Part shown: positions 7,698 to 17,843 of the stretch, piece after piece
Numbering within the stretch: position 1 is the stretch's first letter
Layout: each line of letters starts with the position of its first letter
From: Caulobacter soli
GTDB taxonomy: Bacteria; Pseudomonadota; Alphaproteobacteria; Caulobacterales; Caulobacteraceae
DNA length: 64,000 bases
Direction of reading: 5' to 3'
Assembly: GCF_011045195.1 (NCBI RefSeq)
Contig: NZ_CP049199.1
Coordinates: forward strand, 310,001-374,000
Translations under genes and position numbers: made by a program
Notes under the pieces: generated by a model
The model's database searches: none
Told to the model about the DNA's origin: nothing
What the model saw: the letters and a program-made list of their open reading frames with translations, nothing else

Positions 7698-9224
7698 ATG
7701 GTGAGGCTGCGCCGACGGGGCTTGGCGTCGATCAATTCCGAGGTCCGCGACGGCATCGTGCCCGCCGCCGGCGACGTGGCCCTGACGCCCGGCGCGCCCG
7801 GGATCGACCATGGCGGGACGCGCGCCTATCGCGTCGTGGCCCTGATCATCGCCTGCGCCCTGTTCATGGAGCAGATGGACGCCACGGTGCTGGCCACCGC
7901 CCTGCCGACCATGGCTCGCGACTTCGGCGTGCCGGCCCCCAGCCTCAGCTCGGCCCTGACCGCCTATCTGCTGGCCCTGGCCATCTTCATTCCCGCCAGC
8001 GGGCGCCTCGCCGACCGGTTCGGCTCCAAGACCGTGTTCCGCCTGGCGATCATCGTCTTCGTGGCCGGGTCGGTGCTGTGCGGCCAGGCCACGAACCTGG
8101 AGTTCCTGATCGCCGCGCGCTTCCTGCAAGGGGTGGGCGGGGCGATGATGATCCCGATCGGGCGGCTGGTGCTGCTGCGCTCGGTGGCCAAGCAGGACAT
8201 GGTCTCGGCGATGTCGTGGCTGATCATGCCGGCCCTGATCGGCCCGATCGTCGGCCCGCCGATCGGCGGCTTCATCGTCACCTACCTGGACTGGCGGTGG
8301 ATCTTCTATCTGAACATTCCCATCGGCCTGCTGGGCGTGGTGCTGGTGACCCTGTTCATCGGCGAGGTGCGCGGCGACAAGCCGCCCTCGACCGATTTCA
8401 CGGGCTTTCTGCTGTCGGGCGTGGCGCTGGGCTGCCTGCTGTTCGGCTTCGAGATGACCAGCCGCAGCGGCGAGCTCGCGCCGGCGCTGGCGCTGATCGC
8501 GGTCGGCCTGGTCGCCGGCGCGCTCTACATCCGCCACGCCCATCGCCGGCCTGACCCGATCCTGGACCTGACCCTGATGGCCGTGCCCTCGTTCCGGCTG
8601 TCGGTGATCGGCGGCTCGCTGACCCGCATCACCCAGGGCGCTCAACCGTTCCTGCTGCCGCTGATGCTGCAGCTGGGGTTCGGCATGAGCGCGGCCGTCA
8701 GCGGCACGATCACCATCGCCGGGGCCATCGGCTCGCTGGCCATGAAGGGCCTGGCGCCGCGCGTGCTCAAGCGTTTCGGCTTCCGCGACAGCCTGATCGT
8801 CGCCGGCCTGGCGGCCAGCGCCGGCTACGCGATCTGCGGCTTCTTCCGGCCGACCTGGCCCGTGCCGGTGATCTTTCTGACCCTGATGGTCAGCGGCTTC
8901 TTCATGTCGTTCCAGTTCACCGCCTACAACACCATCGCCTATGACGAGATCCCGCCCGAGCGGATGAGCGCGGCGACCAGCTTCTACGCCACCTTCCAGC
9001 AACTGATGCTGTCGCTGGGCATCTGCGTGGGGGCCGGGGCGCTGCACGTGGGCATGCTGCTGGGCGGGGCGGCCAATCCCCGCCTGCGCGACTTCACCCT
9101 GGCCTTCCTGGTGGTCACCGCCGTTTCGGCCTCGGCCACGGTCTGGAACCGGCGGTTCTCGCCGCACGCGGGGGCCGAGCTGAGCGGGCACGGGGCGCCG
9201 GAGGCCAAGCCCCAGCGCGGCTGA
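7698..9224 (+). CDS. DHA2 family MFS multidrug efflux transporter (EmrB/QacA type)
   Basis: 508-residue inner-membrane protein with about 14 hydrophobic segments starting near residue 45. The major-facilitator motif A is seen as GRLADRFGSK. The antiporter motif C appears in the helix ALIGPIVGPPIGG, which marks drug/proton antiporters. FMEQMDATVLATALPTM in helix 1 is typical of the EmrB group. No adjacent EmrA-type membrane fusion protein is present, so it probably acts alone or with a distant partner. The substrate cannot be read from sequence. About 40 polar residues precede helix 1, so a later start is possible. Confidence 0.92.
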   Translation: MVRLRRRGLASINSEVRDGIVPAAGDVALTPGAPGIDHGGTRAYRVVALIIACALFMEQMDATVLATALPTMARDFGVPAPSLSSALTAYLLALAIFIPASGRLADRFGSKTVFRLAIIVFVAGSVLCGQATNLEFLIAARFLQGVGGAMMIPIGRLVLLRSVAKQDMVSAMSWLIMPALIGPIVGPPIGGFIVTYLDWRWIFYLNIPIGLLGVVLVTLFIGEVRGDKPPSTDFTGFLLSGVALGCLLFGFEMTSRSGELAPALALIAVGLVAGALYIRHAHRRPDPILDLTLMAVPSFRLSVIGGSLTRITQGAQPFLLPLMLQLGFGMSAAVSGTITIAGAIGSLAMKGLAPRVLKRFGFRDSLIVAGLAASAGYAICGFFRPTWPVPVIFLTLMVSGFFMSFQFTAYNTIAYDEIPPERMSAATSFYATFQQLMLSLGICVGAGALHVGMLLGGAANPRLRDFTLAFLVVTAVSASATVWNRRFSPHAGAELSGHGAPEAKPQRG

Positions 9225-9284
9225 GGCCGGGCTTCTCCCGATGGACGCCCGCCGGCTTCCCTGCCACCGTCCCCCGGCCGGACG

Positions 9285-9980
9285 ATGACCCGGCGTCGCG
9301 GCGAGGGCCCCGTGGACTTCATGAAACTCCTGCGCAGCTTCGAAGAGTTCCTCTTCGAGGCGACGTCGTGGCTGGTCTTCTATCCGCTGACCCTGTGGCG
9401 GGTGCTGGTCAAGCCGCTGGAGACCATGGCCTATTCCGACAGCGAGCAGGGCGACGACGAAACCGGACGCTACGACGACGCCCTGACGCCGCCGCTGTTC
9501 CTGCTGATCACCGTGGTGCTGATGAACGGCATCGCCATGGCCGCGCATCTGCCCCAGGCGCACGGGACCGGGACGCTGCAGCATGCGATCTTCAACTCGC
9601 CCCAGAACGCGGCTCTGTTTCGCGCCCTGATCTTCAGCCTCATTCCGCTGGTCGCCGCCGTCACCCTGCTGCGCCGCCAGGGGATCCGGCTGTCGCGCGA
9701 GAGCCTGCGGGCGCCGTTCTACGCCCAGTGCTACCTGGCCGGGCCGTGCGCGGTGTTCCTGATCGGCGGCGGGATCATCTTCATGCGCCACGACATCGCC
9801 AACGTCTTCGGCGCGGGCCTGATGCTGGCCGGCCTGGCCTGGTTCCTGATCGCCCAGACCCGCTGGTTCGCCAGCCGCCTGGCGATCAAGACGCTGCCGG
9901 CCGTGGGGATCGCGCTGTGGGCGTGGGTGCAGGCGCTGGTGTTCTTCGCCGCGATCATGACGCCGGTCGTCCTGCTCTGA
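9285..9980 (+). CDS. multi-pass membrane protein of unknown function
   Basis: 231 residues with an amphipathic N-terminal region (FLFEATSWLVFYPLTLWRVL), a charged acidic loop (SEQGDDETGRYDD) and about five membrane helices thereafter. It follows the MFS exporter by 60 bases on the same strand, so the two may be co-transcribed. I do not recognise a characterised family. In-frame starts at 9312 (GTG) and 9321 (ATG, MKLLRSFEEF) are alternatives that would drop a basic N-terminus. Confidence 0.78.
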   Translation: MTRRRGEGPVDFMKLLRSFEEFLFEATSWLVFYPLTLWRVLVKPLETMAYSDSEQGDDETGRYDDALTPPLFLLITVVLMNGIAMAAHLPQAHGTGTLQHAIFNSPQNAALFRALIFSLIPLVAAVTLLRRQGIRLSRESLRAPFYAQCYLAGPCAVFLIGGGIIFMRHDIANVFGAGLMLAGLAWFLIAQTRWFASRLAIKTLPAVGIALWAWVQALVFFAAIMTPVVLL

Positions 9981-10080
9981 CGGCGTGAACTCGTCTGTTT
10001 AGGAAACCAACCTTCTTAAATCGGGTGACGCCGCCCGCTTCCTCCGTCTAGGGTCCCGGCCAAAGTCGGAGGAGAAAGCC

Positions 10081-12399
10081 ATGCGTCTTGGATTGGTGCT
10101 GACCGCGATCGCGGCGTTGGCCGTTTCTCCCGCCCTGGCCCAGGACAAGTCGCCTTACGAGGCCGTCGATCCCTTCATCGGCACGGGCGGCGACGGCCAC
10201 ACCTTCCCCGGCGCGGTCGCCCCGTTCGGCATGGTGCAACTGAGCCCCGACACCGACATCCTGCCGTTCAAGCAGAGCTACGCCCGCGCCGCCGGCTATC
10301 GCTACAGCGACCCGACGATCCTGGGCTTCTCGCACACTCACTTTTCGGGTTCGGGCCATTCGGACTTGGGCGACATCCTGCTGGCCCCGGTCAGCGGCGA
10401 GGCCAAGCTGGAACCCGGCGAGGCCGACAAGCCGGGCTCGGGCTACCGCTCGCGCTTCAGCCACGACGGCGAGATCGCCCAGCCCGGCTACTACGCGGTG
10501 GCCCTGACCGACAGCCAGGTGCGGGCCGAGCTGACCGCCGGCCTGCGCACCGGGATGCACCGCTACACCTTCGCCAAGGGCGCGCGCGCCCAGGTGCTGC
10601 TGGACCTGCGCACCTCGATCTACAACTATCCGGGCAAGGTCAGCTGGTCACGGATCCGTGTCGCCGACGACGGCACGGTGACGGGCCTGCGCGAGACGCG
10701 CGGCTGGGCCCCGGGCCGCCAGCTCTATTTCGCCATCCGCTTCGACCGGCCGCTGGTCGGCAAGGCGCTGTACAACAAGGAAGACGGCGTCCCCTACAAG
10801 GGCTTCGCCCAGCCGGGGCGCACCGCCTTCGACCGCGCCCAGATGGAGGGCCGGGCGCTGGTCGGGGTCTTCGACTTCGGGACGATCGACGGGCCGCTGG
10901 TCGCCAAGGTGGCCCTCTCGTCGGTCAGCGAGGAGAACGCGGTCCTGAACCTCTCCAGCGACGAGAAGGGCTTCGACTTCGACGGCCTGCGGGCCCGCAC
11001 CAAGGCCGATTGGGAAAAGGCCCTGGGCGCGGTCGAGATCGCCGCTCCGGCCGAGACGCGCACCAGCGTCTACACCGCCCTCTATCATTCGCTGCTGGCC
11101 CCCAGCGTGTTCAGCGACGTCGACGGCCGCTATCGCGGGCCCGACAACGAGGTCCACACCGCAAAGGGTTTCACCTTCCACTCGACCTTTTCGCTGTGGG
11201 ACACCTTCCGCGCCGAGCATCCGCTGCTGACCCTGGTGCAGCCGGAAAAGCGCACCAGCGACGTGGTCAATTCGCTGATCGCCTCGCAGCAGGAGAGCCC
11301 GTACGGGATCCTGCCGGTCTGGCAGTTCCACGGCCAGGAGACCTGGACGATGATCGGCTACCACGCCGTGCCGGTGATCGCCGACGCTTACATGAAGGGC
11401 ATCCGGGGCTTCGACGAGACGGCCGCCCTGAACGCCATGGTCAAGAGCGCCACCTACGCGCCCTACGGCGGTCTCGGCGACTACATGGCGCTCGGCTACG
11501 TGCCGATCGACAAGGAGCCGGAGGCCGCCTCCAAGACCGTCGAATACGCCTATGACGACTGGACCATCGCCCGCATGGCCAAGGCCATGGGGCGGAACGA
11601 CGTCGCCGCGACCTTCGAGAAGCGGGCCGGGAACTGGCGCAACAGTTTCGACGTCAAGACCGGCTTCCTGCGGGCCCGCAAGAGCGACGGGACCTACCGC
11701 ACGCCGTTCGACCCGACCGCGATCAACTATGGCAGCGACTACACCGAGGGCAACGCCTGGCAATATTCGTGGTTCGCGCCGCAGGACCTGGGCGGGATCG
11801 TCGGACTGCTGGGCGGCGACGCGGCGACGGTGAAGAAGCTGGACGCCATGTTCGACTTCGACAACTCCAAGCTCGACTATTCCCACGCCGAGGACATCGC
11901 CGGCCTGATCGGTCAGTACATCCACGGCAACGAGCCCAGCCACCACGTGGCCTACATGTACGACTACGCCGGCGCCCCCTGGCGCACCCAGGCCCGGCTG
12001 ACCCAGATCGTGAAGAGCCAGTACAAGCCCACGCCGGACGGCTTGGCCGGCAATGACGACCTGGGCCAGATGTCGGCCTGGCTGGTGTTCACATCGCTGG
12101 GCTTCTACCCGGTGGCGCCGGGCTCGAACGAATACGTCATCGGCCGGCCGTTCGTCGAAAGCGCTGTGCTGAACCTGCCCAACGGCAAGCGGTTCACGGT
12201 GAAGGCCGTGGGGCTGTCGGACAGCGCGCCCTACGTGAGTTCGGTGACGCTGAACGGGAAGCCGCTGACGCGGAGCTTCGTGAAGGACGCCGAGATCCGA
12301 GCGGGCGGGGAACTGGTGTTCACGATGAGCGCCACGCCGAACAAGACCTGGGCGAGCGGGGTGAAGGACCGGCCGATGTCGATGACGGTATACAAATAA
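10081..12399 (+). CDS. GH92 family alpha-1,2-mannosidase, secreted
   Basis: 772-residue glycoside hydrolase. GH92 enzymes are calcium-dependent inverting exo-alpha-mannosidases acting on mannans or N-glycans. A signal peptide (about 1-20, ending ALA-QD) sends it to the periplasm or beyond. Family signatures are abundant: FIGTGGDGHTFPGAVAPFGM near the N-terminus, GFSHTHFSGSG, TFSLWDTFRAEHPL, GNEPSHHVAYMYDYAG, and GNDDLGQMSAWLVFTSLGFY near the C-terminus. It is preceded by a good Shine-Dalgarno (GGAGGAG). No other carbohydrate gene is next to it, so it looks like a stand-alone scavenging enzyme. Confidence 0.95.
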   Translation: MRLGLVLTAIAALAVSPALAQDKSPYEAVDPFIGTGGDGHTFPGAVAPFGMVQLSPDTDILPFKQSYARAAGYRYSDPTILGFSHTHFSGSGHSDLGDILLAPVSGEAKLEPGEADKPGSGYRSRFSHDGEIAQPGYYAVALTDSQVRAELTAGLRTGMHRYTFAKGARAQVLLDLRTSIYNYPGKVSWSRIRVADDGTVTGLRETRGWAPGRQLYFAIRFDRPLVGKALYNKEDGVPYKGFAQPGRTAFDRAQMEGRALVGVFDFGTIDGPLVAKVALSSVSEENAVLNLSSDEKGFDFDGLRARTKADWEKALGAVEIAAPAETRTSVYTALYHSLLAPSVFSDVDGRYRGPDNEVHTAKGFTFHSTFSLWDTFRAEHPLLTLVQPEKRTSDVVNSLIASQQESPYGILPVWQFHGQETWTMIGYHAVPVIADAYMKGIRGFDETAALNAMVKSATYAPYGGLGDYMALGYVPIDKEPEAASKTVEYAYDDWTIARMAKAMGRNDVAATFEKRAGNWRNSFDVKTGFLRARKSDGTYRTPFDPTAINYGSDYTEGNAWQYSWFAPQDLGGIVGLLGGDAATVKKLDAMFDFDNSKLDYSHAEDIAGLIGQYIHGNEPSHHVAYMYDYAGAPWRTQARLTQIVKSQYKPTPDGLAGNDDLGQMSAWLVFTSLGFYPVAPGSNEYVIGRPFVESAVLNLPNGKRFTVKAVGLSDSAPYVSSVTLNGKPLTRSFVKDAEIRAGGELVFTMSATPNKTWASGVKDRPMSMTVYK

Positions 12400-12535
12400 A
12401 GCCTCCCCCTGTGGGGGAGGTGTCGGCGAAGCCGACGGTGGGGGAGTGATCGGTAGACGACCACAACCCGGACCGGCAACCCTAAAACTCCCCCCACCGA
12501 TCGCTTCGCGATCGCCTCCCTCACAGGGGGAGGCT
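12400..12535. repeat. composite inverted intergenic repeat (copy A)
   Basis: Two units of about 48 bases face each other (12400-12447 and 12487-12535). Each is a CCTCCCCC/GGGGGAGG hairpin, then a short hairpin with a GAAG or CTTC loop (TCGGCGAAGCCGA; CGATCGCTTCGCGATCG), then a GGTGGGGGAG tract complementary to its partner. It fills the space between the convergent mannosidase and proB genes, where it may end transcription from both sides. Confidence 0.8.
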
Positions 12536-12544
12536 TGAGGGGGC

Positions 12545-13677
12545 CTACCCCCCCACCGCCAAATCATCGGCGTGGATCATCGGGCCCTCCGTGAAGCCCA
12601 GCTCGCCTTCGATGGCGTCCGAACGCAGGCCGGCGATGCGGTGGGCGTCGGCGCTGTCGTAGCGGACCAGGCCCCGGGCCACTTCGCGGCCGGTCTCGTC
12701 GCGTACGCGGACCGCGTCGCCCTTGTCGAACGGACCCTCGACGGCGCGGACGCCGGCCGACAGCAGGCTCTTGCCCTTGACCAGGGCGGCGGCGGCGCCG
12801 GCGTCGACGGTCAGCCAGCCCTGCGGGGCCAGCGAGCCGGCGATCCAGGCCTTGTAGGCGGCGGCGGGGCTGGCGCCGGCCTCGATCACGGTGGCCTTGG
12901 CCCCGTCCTCGATGGCCTGCAGCGGCGCGGGACGCGAGCCCAGGGTGATCAGGGTGGCGCAGCCGGCGGCCCGGGCGATCCGGGCGGCGGCGATCTTGGT
13001 GGCCATGCCGCCGGTGCCGACCCCGGCCGAGGCGTTGGCGCCCTCGGCCATGCCGGCGATCTCGGGCGTGATCTCGCTGACCCGCTCGATGTGGGTGGCG
13101 GTCGGATCGCGGCGCGGGTCGGCGGTGTAGAGGCCGTCGATGTCGGACAGCAGCACCAGGAGGTCCGCGCCGACCATCTGGGCCACGCGGGCGGCCAGGC
13201 GGTCGTTGTCGCCGTAGCGGATTTCCTCGGTCACCACCGTGTCGTTCTCGTTGACCACGGGGATGACGTTCAGGGCGATCAGGGTCTCGGCGGTGGCGCG
13301 GGCGTTCAGCCAGCGGCGGCGCACCTCGGTGTCGTCGCGGGTCAGCAGGATCTGGGCGGCGCCGACGCCGTGCGGCTCCAGCGCCTCTTCCCAGGCCCGC
13401 ATCAGCACCGACTGGCCGGCGGCGGCGGCGGCCTGCTTCTCGGGCAGGGTCAGGGACTTGGCGCCCGTCAGGCCCAGGCGCCGGCGGCCCAGGGCCACGG
13501 CCCCGGACGAGACCACGACCACCTGCTGGCCACGCGCCCTCAGCCGGGCGACGTCGGCGCAGAAGGCGTCCAGCCAGGCGCGATCGGCCGCGCCCGTGGC
13601 GGCGTCGACCAGCAGGGCCGAACCGACCTTGAAGACGATCCGCTTGGCGCGCGTGAGCGCTCCCCCAGAAGCGCTCA

Positions 13678-13678
<1 letters not shown>
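12545..13678 (-). CDS. proB: glutamate 5-kinase
   Basis: First step of proline synthesis: ATP-dependent phosphorylation of glutamate. 377 residues comprise an amino-acid kinase domain ([46 protein letters not shown]) and a C-terminal PUA domain (about 280-370, from [18 protein letters not shown]). The ATG overlaps the stop of obgE in the TAATG arrangement, indicating translational coupling. The usual partner proA is elsewhere in the window. Feedback inhibition by proline is the known control in the family. Confidence 0.97.
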
Positions 13679-14802
<1,124 letters not shown>

Positions 14803-14948
14803 TCACAAGCGTTCAGCCGCCAAAATTCGGTTGTTTAAGCGCCGCTTCACCATGCCGAACCATGTTCGCCATCGTGACGAAATGTTAAAAGAGATCATGC
14901 GACAAACGGTCCTATGAGGAAACCGACGGGACTATTGCGCGGGGAGGG

Positions 14949-15908
14949 GTGGCGTTGACGACGATTTCTGACGCCGATTTTGCGCAGGACCTTCAGGAGC
15001 TGACACTGCCGACCCTGTGTCGGAAGTACACTCATGAAGCGTCGCTTCATCGGAACATGTTGATGAGCCGTGGCACGGGCCTGGCTCCCGAATGGCGCGA
15101 CTTCCGCGCCTTCCTGGGCGAGATCGGCCGCCGGCCGACCGACGAGCACGACTTCGTCCTGCTCAATCGCCACGAACGCACCTATGGGCCCGGACGCGCC
15201 AGCTGGATGACGGCCGACGAACAGGCCGCCCACGAGGAAGAGTTCGACCGCCAGCAGGCCGCCAAGAGCCGCGAAACCCATCAGCTGCTGCACCAGGCCG
15301 CGGCGATGAAGCGCGCCCAGGCCCCGAACGCCCCGAACTTCGGCCAATGGACGCCGATGGCCGGTCGCCAGGTGTCCTACACCGAGGTGGCCAAGCGCCT
15401 GGCGATCCCGATCAACGCCCTGAACAAGACCATGGCCGATGGCCGCTCGGCCGACGAACTGGTCAAGCGCTCGGGCTCGGCCCAGGAGCTGATCAATCCC
15501 GACCTGCAGTGGCTGCCGCCGGATCCGTCGCGCAAGGCCAACTTCTTCGAGGCCTTCCGCATCTGGCACATGCAGGTGCAGCCGCAGTTCGCCCGCGCCG
15601 CCACCCCGACGTTCCTGTTCCTCTACATCGCCTTGCCGGTGATGAAGGAGTGCCGTGACGAGCTGATGGGCCTGAATCTGTGGAATCCGCTGGGTCAGCG
15701 GGCCATGAACGCCCGCGACAGCCATGTCTCGTGGAAGAAGTACTGCGAGTTCATGCCCCGCGCCCAGGTGGCGATGATGGAAATCCCGATCTACGCGACC
15801 TATTCGCTGCTCAGCGACCTGGACGCCTTGTGCGAGCGGATCATCGTCGCCGAAAAGCGCTTCCGCGAAGGCCCGCAGAAGGTCATCGCGACGCACCGCG
15901 CGGCTTAG
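14949..15908 (+). CDS. hypothetical protein, unrecognised family, divergent from obgE
   Basis: 319-residue, apparently soluble protein with no signal peptide and no clear membrane helix. Coding character is strong: high third-position G+C across the frame and clean termination. The middle is rich in Ala, Gln and Glu (TADEQAAHEEEFDRQQAAK); the C-terminal half is rich in aromatic residues and Met (WKKYCEFMPRAQVAMMEIP). I do not recognise a domain. The GTG start lies directly against a GGGGAGGGG Shine-Dalgarno. An in-frame TTG two codons later (14955) has better spacing and may be the true start. Confidence 0.8.
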   Translation: MALTTISDADFAQDLQELTLPTLCRKYTHEASLHRNMLMSRGTGLAPEWRDFRAFLGEIGRRPTDEHDFVLLNRHERTYGPGRASWMTADEQAAHEEEFDRQQAAKSRETHQLLHQAAAMKRAQAPNAPNFGQWTPMAGRQVSYTEVAKRLAIPINALNKTMADGRSADELVKRSGSAQELINPDLQWLPPDPSRKANFFEAFRIWHMQVQPQFARAATPTFLFLYIALPVMKECRDELMGLNLWNPLGQRAMNARDSHVSWKKYCEFMPRAQVAMMEIPIYATYSLLSDLDALCERIIVAEKRFREGPQKVIATHRAA

Positions 15909-15912
15909 GATG

Positions 15913-16045
15913 TTTCTCTCCCTCCCCTTCATGGGGAGGGGGGAGCAGCGAAGCTGTGGGTGGGGCTTCGCCGTCACCCTTGAATCATCGAACCCCACCC
16001 GACCCCTTCGGGGCCACCCTCCCCACAAGGGGGAGGGAAGAGCGC
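15913..16045. repeat. composite inverted intergenic repeat (copy B)
   Basis: Same architecture as the element at 12400. The left unit has CTCCCTCCCC/GGGGAGGGG, an AGCGAAGCT hairpin and GGGTGGGG. The right unit has CCCCACCC, a GACCCCTTCGGGGCC hairpin and CCCTCCCC/GGGGGAGGG. It fills the gap between the convergent hypothetical gene and the GNAT gene. Confidence 0.75.
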
Positions 16046-16050
16046 CTACG

Positions 16051-16584
16051 CTAAGCCAGCCACACCATCATCCGGGTCGCCGCGGGCTCGCCGCGGGCGA
16101 TCGACGGCTTGTGCTCGACGACGCCGGTGTAGAGGAAGCCGGCCTTGATCAGCACCTGGCCCGAGGCCGGGTTGTCGGCGAAGTGGCCGGCGACGACGAT
16201 CTTCTTGCGCCAGTCGTTCTTGGCCCAGGCCAGGGCGCCGTGAGCGGCTTCCGTCGCCAGGCCGCGCCCCCAGTAGGGTCGGCCGACCCAGTAACCGACC
16301 TCCAGGTGGCCGACCGGCGGCGTGAAGAAGCCAAGCACCCCGACCACGCCCTCGTCCTCCAGGTCGATGACGAAGGTGGAGTCCTTGGTCCGGTCCTGGA
16401 CCTGGCAACGGGCCACGAAGGTGTCGGCGTCGGCCTGGCCGTAGGGCCAGGGCATGCGGGTGGTCATCTTGGCGATCGCGTAGTCGCCGCACAGCGTCGC
16501 GATCCGCGACGCGTCCTCGATCCGAGGCGCGCGCAGCGTCAGCCGCCGCGTTTCTATGGTCGGACTTTTCTCGATCACACACAT
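16051..16584 (-). CDS. GNAT family N-acetyltransferase (RimJ/RimL-like)
   Basis: 177 residues. The N-terminus IETRRLTLRAPRIEDA is the usual opening of RimJ/RimL-type acetyltransferases. The acetyl-CoA-binding region is seen in GYWVGRPYWGRGLATEAAHGALAWA (described by its key residues GRGLATE). A start 33 residues upstream is possible but would add a basic leader without family resemblance. Substrate unknown. It is a single gene between the repeat at 15913 and the rpmA terminator. Confidence 0.88.
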   Translation of the reverse strand: MCVIEKSPTIETRRLTLRAPRIEDASRIATLCGDYAIAKMTTRMPWPYGQADADTFVARCQVQDRTKDSTFVIDLEDEGVVGVLGFFTPPVGHLEVGYWVGRPYWGRGLATEAAHGALAWAKNDWRKKIVVAGHFADNPASGQVLIKAGFLYTGVVEHKPSIARGEPAATRMMVWLA

Positions 16585-16680
16585 GGCGCGTCCTCCCGTT
16601 CTCGGTCCTTCTAGGTAGGGACCGTGACGCTCGGATTTCAGGCCTGGGGTCCTTTTGCGGCCAAGAAATTCGAACGCGGA

Positions 16681-16720
16681 CAAAACAAAAGCGGGGAGCC
16701 CGGCGTTCCGGACTCCCCGC
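16681..16720 (-). terminator. Rho-independent terminator of the rplU-rpmA operon
   Basis: Stem GCGGGGAG/CTCCCCGC extended by CCGG/CCGG around CGTT, followed on the minus strand by TTTTGTTTTG. It lies about 65 bases past the rpmA stop. Confidence 0.9.
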
Positions 16721-16785
16721 TTAGGTTCGTCTGTCCGGATCGTCTTTCTTGAAGAAAGCGCGACCCGGTTTCTACGCGGTTCGCG

Positions 16786-17055
16786 CTATTCGGCGGCCTG
16801 GGCCACCGGCGCTACGTTCACGTAGGTCCGATTGTTGCGCTTGGTGACAAAAGCCACCGCGCCTTCGATGAGCGCGAAGAGGGTATGGTCCTTGCCAATA
16901 CCGACGCCAGCGCCCGGATAGAACTTGGTGCCGCGCTGGCGGATGATGATGTTGCCGGCGGCCACTTTCTGACCACCGAACTTCTTCACGCCAAGACGGC
17001 GGCCAGCTGAGTCGCGGCCGTTGGAGGACGAACCACCAGATTTCTTGTGAGCCAT
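16786..17055 (-). CDS. rpmA: 50S ribosomal protein L27
   Basis: 89 residues. L27 reaches the peptidyl-transferase centre through its N-terminal tail. The sequence opens [20 protein letters not shown] and continues [19 protein letters not shown], diagnostic for the family. There is no Firmicute-type cleaved N-terminal extension. It lies 32 bases downstream of rplU in a two-gene operon closed by the terminator at 16681. Confidence 0.98.
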   Translation of the reverse strand: MAHKKSGGSSSNGRDSAGRRLGVKKFGGQKVAAGNIIIRQRGTKFYPGAGVGIGKDHTLFALIEGAVAFVTKRNNRTYVNVAPVAQAAE

Positions 17056-17087
17056 TGTGCTCTCCTGATCCTTAGAGGCGCAGCCGG

Positions 17088-17657
17088 TTAGGCTTCGCCG
17101 TCTTCCTTGGCGGCGGCCTTCTTAGGCGCGGCCTTCTTTTTCGGGGCGGCGGTCGGCTCGGCGTGTTCGACCACGACGGCTTCAACCTTCGGCGAAGACT
17201 TGGAGGCCTTCTTGACGACGGTTTCGGCTTCGACCTTGGCCGGGATCACGGCCGGCACGGCGGCGTCGCCGAGGCCGCGAGCGCGGGCGTTCAGGATGAC
17301 CTTCGGGGTCAGGTCGATGACGCCTTCCCACTTGGTTTCCTTGCCGCCGCCGGCGACCGAGGTCACGCGGATGACCGACTCGGTCTGGCGGTGGCCGCGG
17401 GTGCGGCGATAGCCTTGGCGGCGGATCTTCTTGAAGATCTTCACCTTCTCGCCCTTGCGGGTTTCGAGAAGGGCGCCGGTCACGACAGCCCCTTCAACGA
17501 GGGGGGCGCCGACCGTCACGGCCTCGCCTTCGCCAAGCATCAGGACTTCGCCGAAAGCGACTTCCGAGCCCGGTTCACCGTCGAGCTTTTCGACAACCAG
17601 CAGGTCGCCGGCTTGGACCCGGTACTGCTTGCCGCCGGTTTTGATCACCGCGTACAT
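17088..17657 (-). CDS. rplU: 50S ribosomal protein L21 with long C-terminal extension
   Basis: The first roughly 105 residues are a normal L21 ([14 protein letters not shown] at the start, [19 protein letters not shown]-binding part). The remaining 85 residues, to 189, are an unusual tail: a stretch that could fold ([20 protein letters not shown]), then an Ala/Lys/Val-rich low-complexity end ([20 protein letters not shown]). Most bacterial L21 proteins stop near 103 residues. First gene of the rplU-rpmA operon; a promoter and a leader hairpin are visible upstream. Confidence 0.97.
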   Translation of the reverse strand: MYAVIKTGGKQYRVQAGDLLVVEKLDGEPGSEVAFGEVLMLGEGEAVTVGAPLVEGAVVTGALLETRKGEKVKIFKKIRRQGYRRTRGHRQTESVIRVTSVAGGGKETKWEGVIDLTPKVILNARARGLGDAAVPAVIPAKVEAETVVKKASKSSPKVEAVVVEHAEPTAAPKKKAAPKKAAAKEDGEA

Positions 17658-17698
17658 AGGTTAGCGCCTTAAGAAACGTGCGTTCGCAAAATAGGGAA

Positions 17699-17723
17699 CG
17701 CCCGCGAGGAAACCCAGCGGGCG
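17699..17723 (-). promoter_or_regulatory. leader hairpin in the rplU 5' untranslated region
   Basis: Perfect 7-bp arms CGCCCGC/GCGGGCG around an 11-base loop, between the predicted promoter and the rplU start. It could be a site for autogenous control by ribosomal protein; that is inference. Confidence 0.4.
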
Positions 17724-17733
17724 AGGGGGCGGA

Positions 17734-17761
17734 CTTATACAGGCCAAGCCCCGTGAGTCAA
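17734..17761 (-). promoter_or_regulatory. sigma70-type promoter for rplU-rpmA
   Basis: On the minus strand TTGACT (complement of 17756-17761) and TATAAG (complement of 17734-17739) are spaced by 16 bases, about 75 bases before the rplU start. Confidence 0.65.
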
Positions 17762-17812
17762 CGGCCGGATGCGGCTTTCCGGCAACCATTGCGAGTCATA
17801 TCAGGGCTGGCG

Positions 17813-17827
17813 TGTTACAATATAACA
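17813..17827 (+). promoter_or_regulatory. Zur-like operator upstream of the metal membrane protein/COG0523 genes
   Basis: TGTTACAATATAACA is a near-perfect dyad that differs at one position from the core Zur box TGTTATAnTATAACA as I know it from proteobacteria. It ends 16 bases before the GTG of the downstream membrane protein gene, close enough to overlap the promoter. It is AT-rich in a GC-rich genome, which makes chance occurrence less likely. Confidence 0.65.
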
Positions 17828-17843
17828 GTCTAAAGGTCGGCGT

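Noticed and set aside
7587..9791. Very long open frame on the minus strand opposite the MFS exporter and membrane protein
   Set aside because: The translation is Gln/His/Arg/Gly-rich low complexity with no domain, and the plus-strand genes are clear. It is a typical GC-rich antisense shadow.
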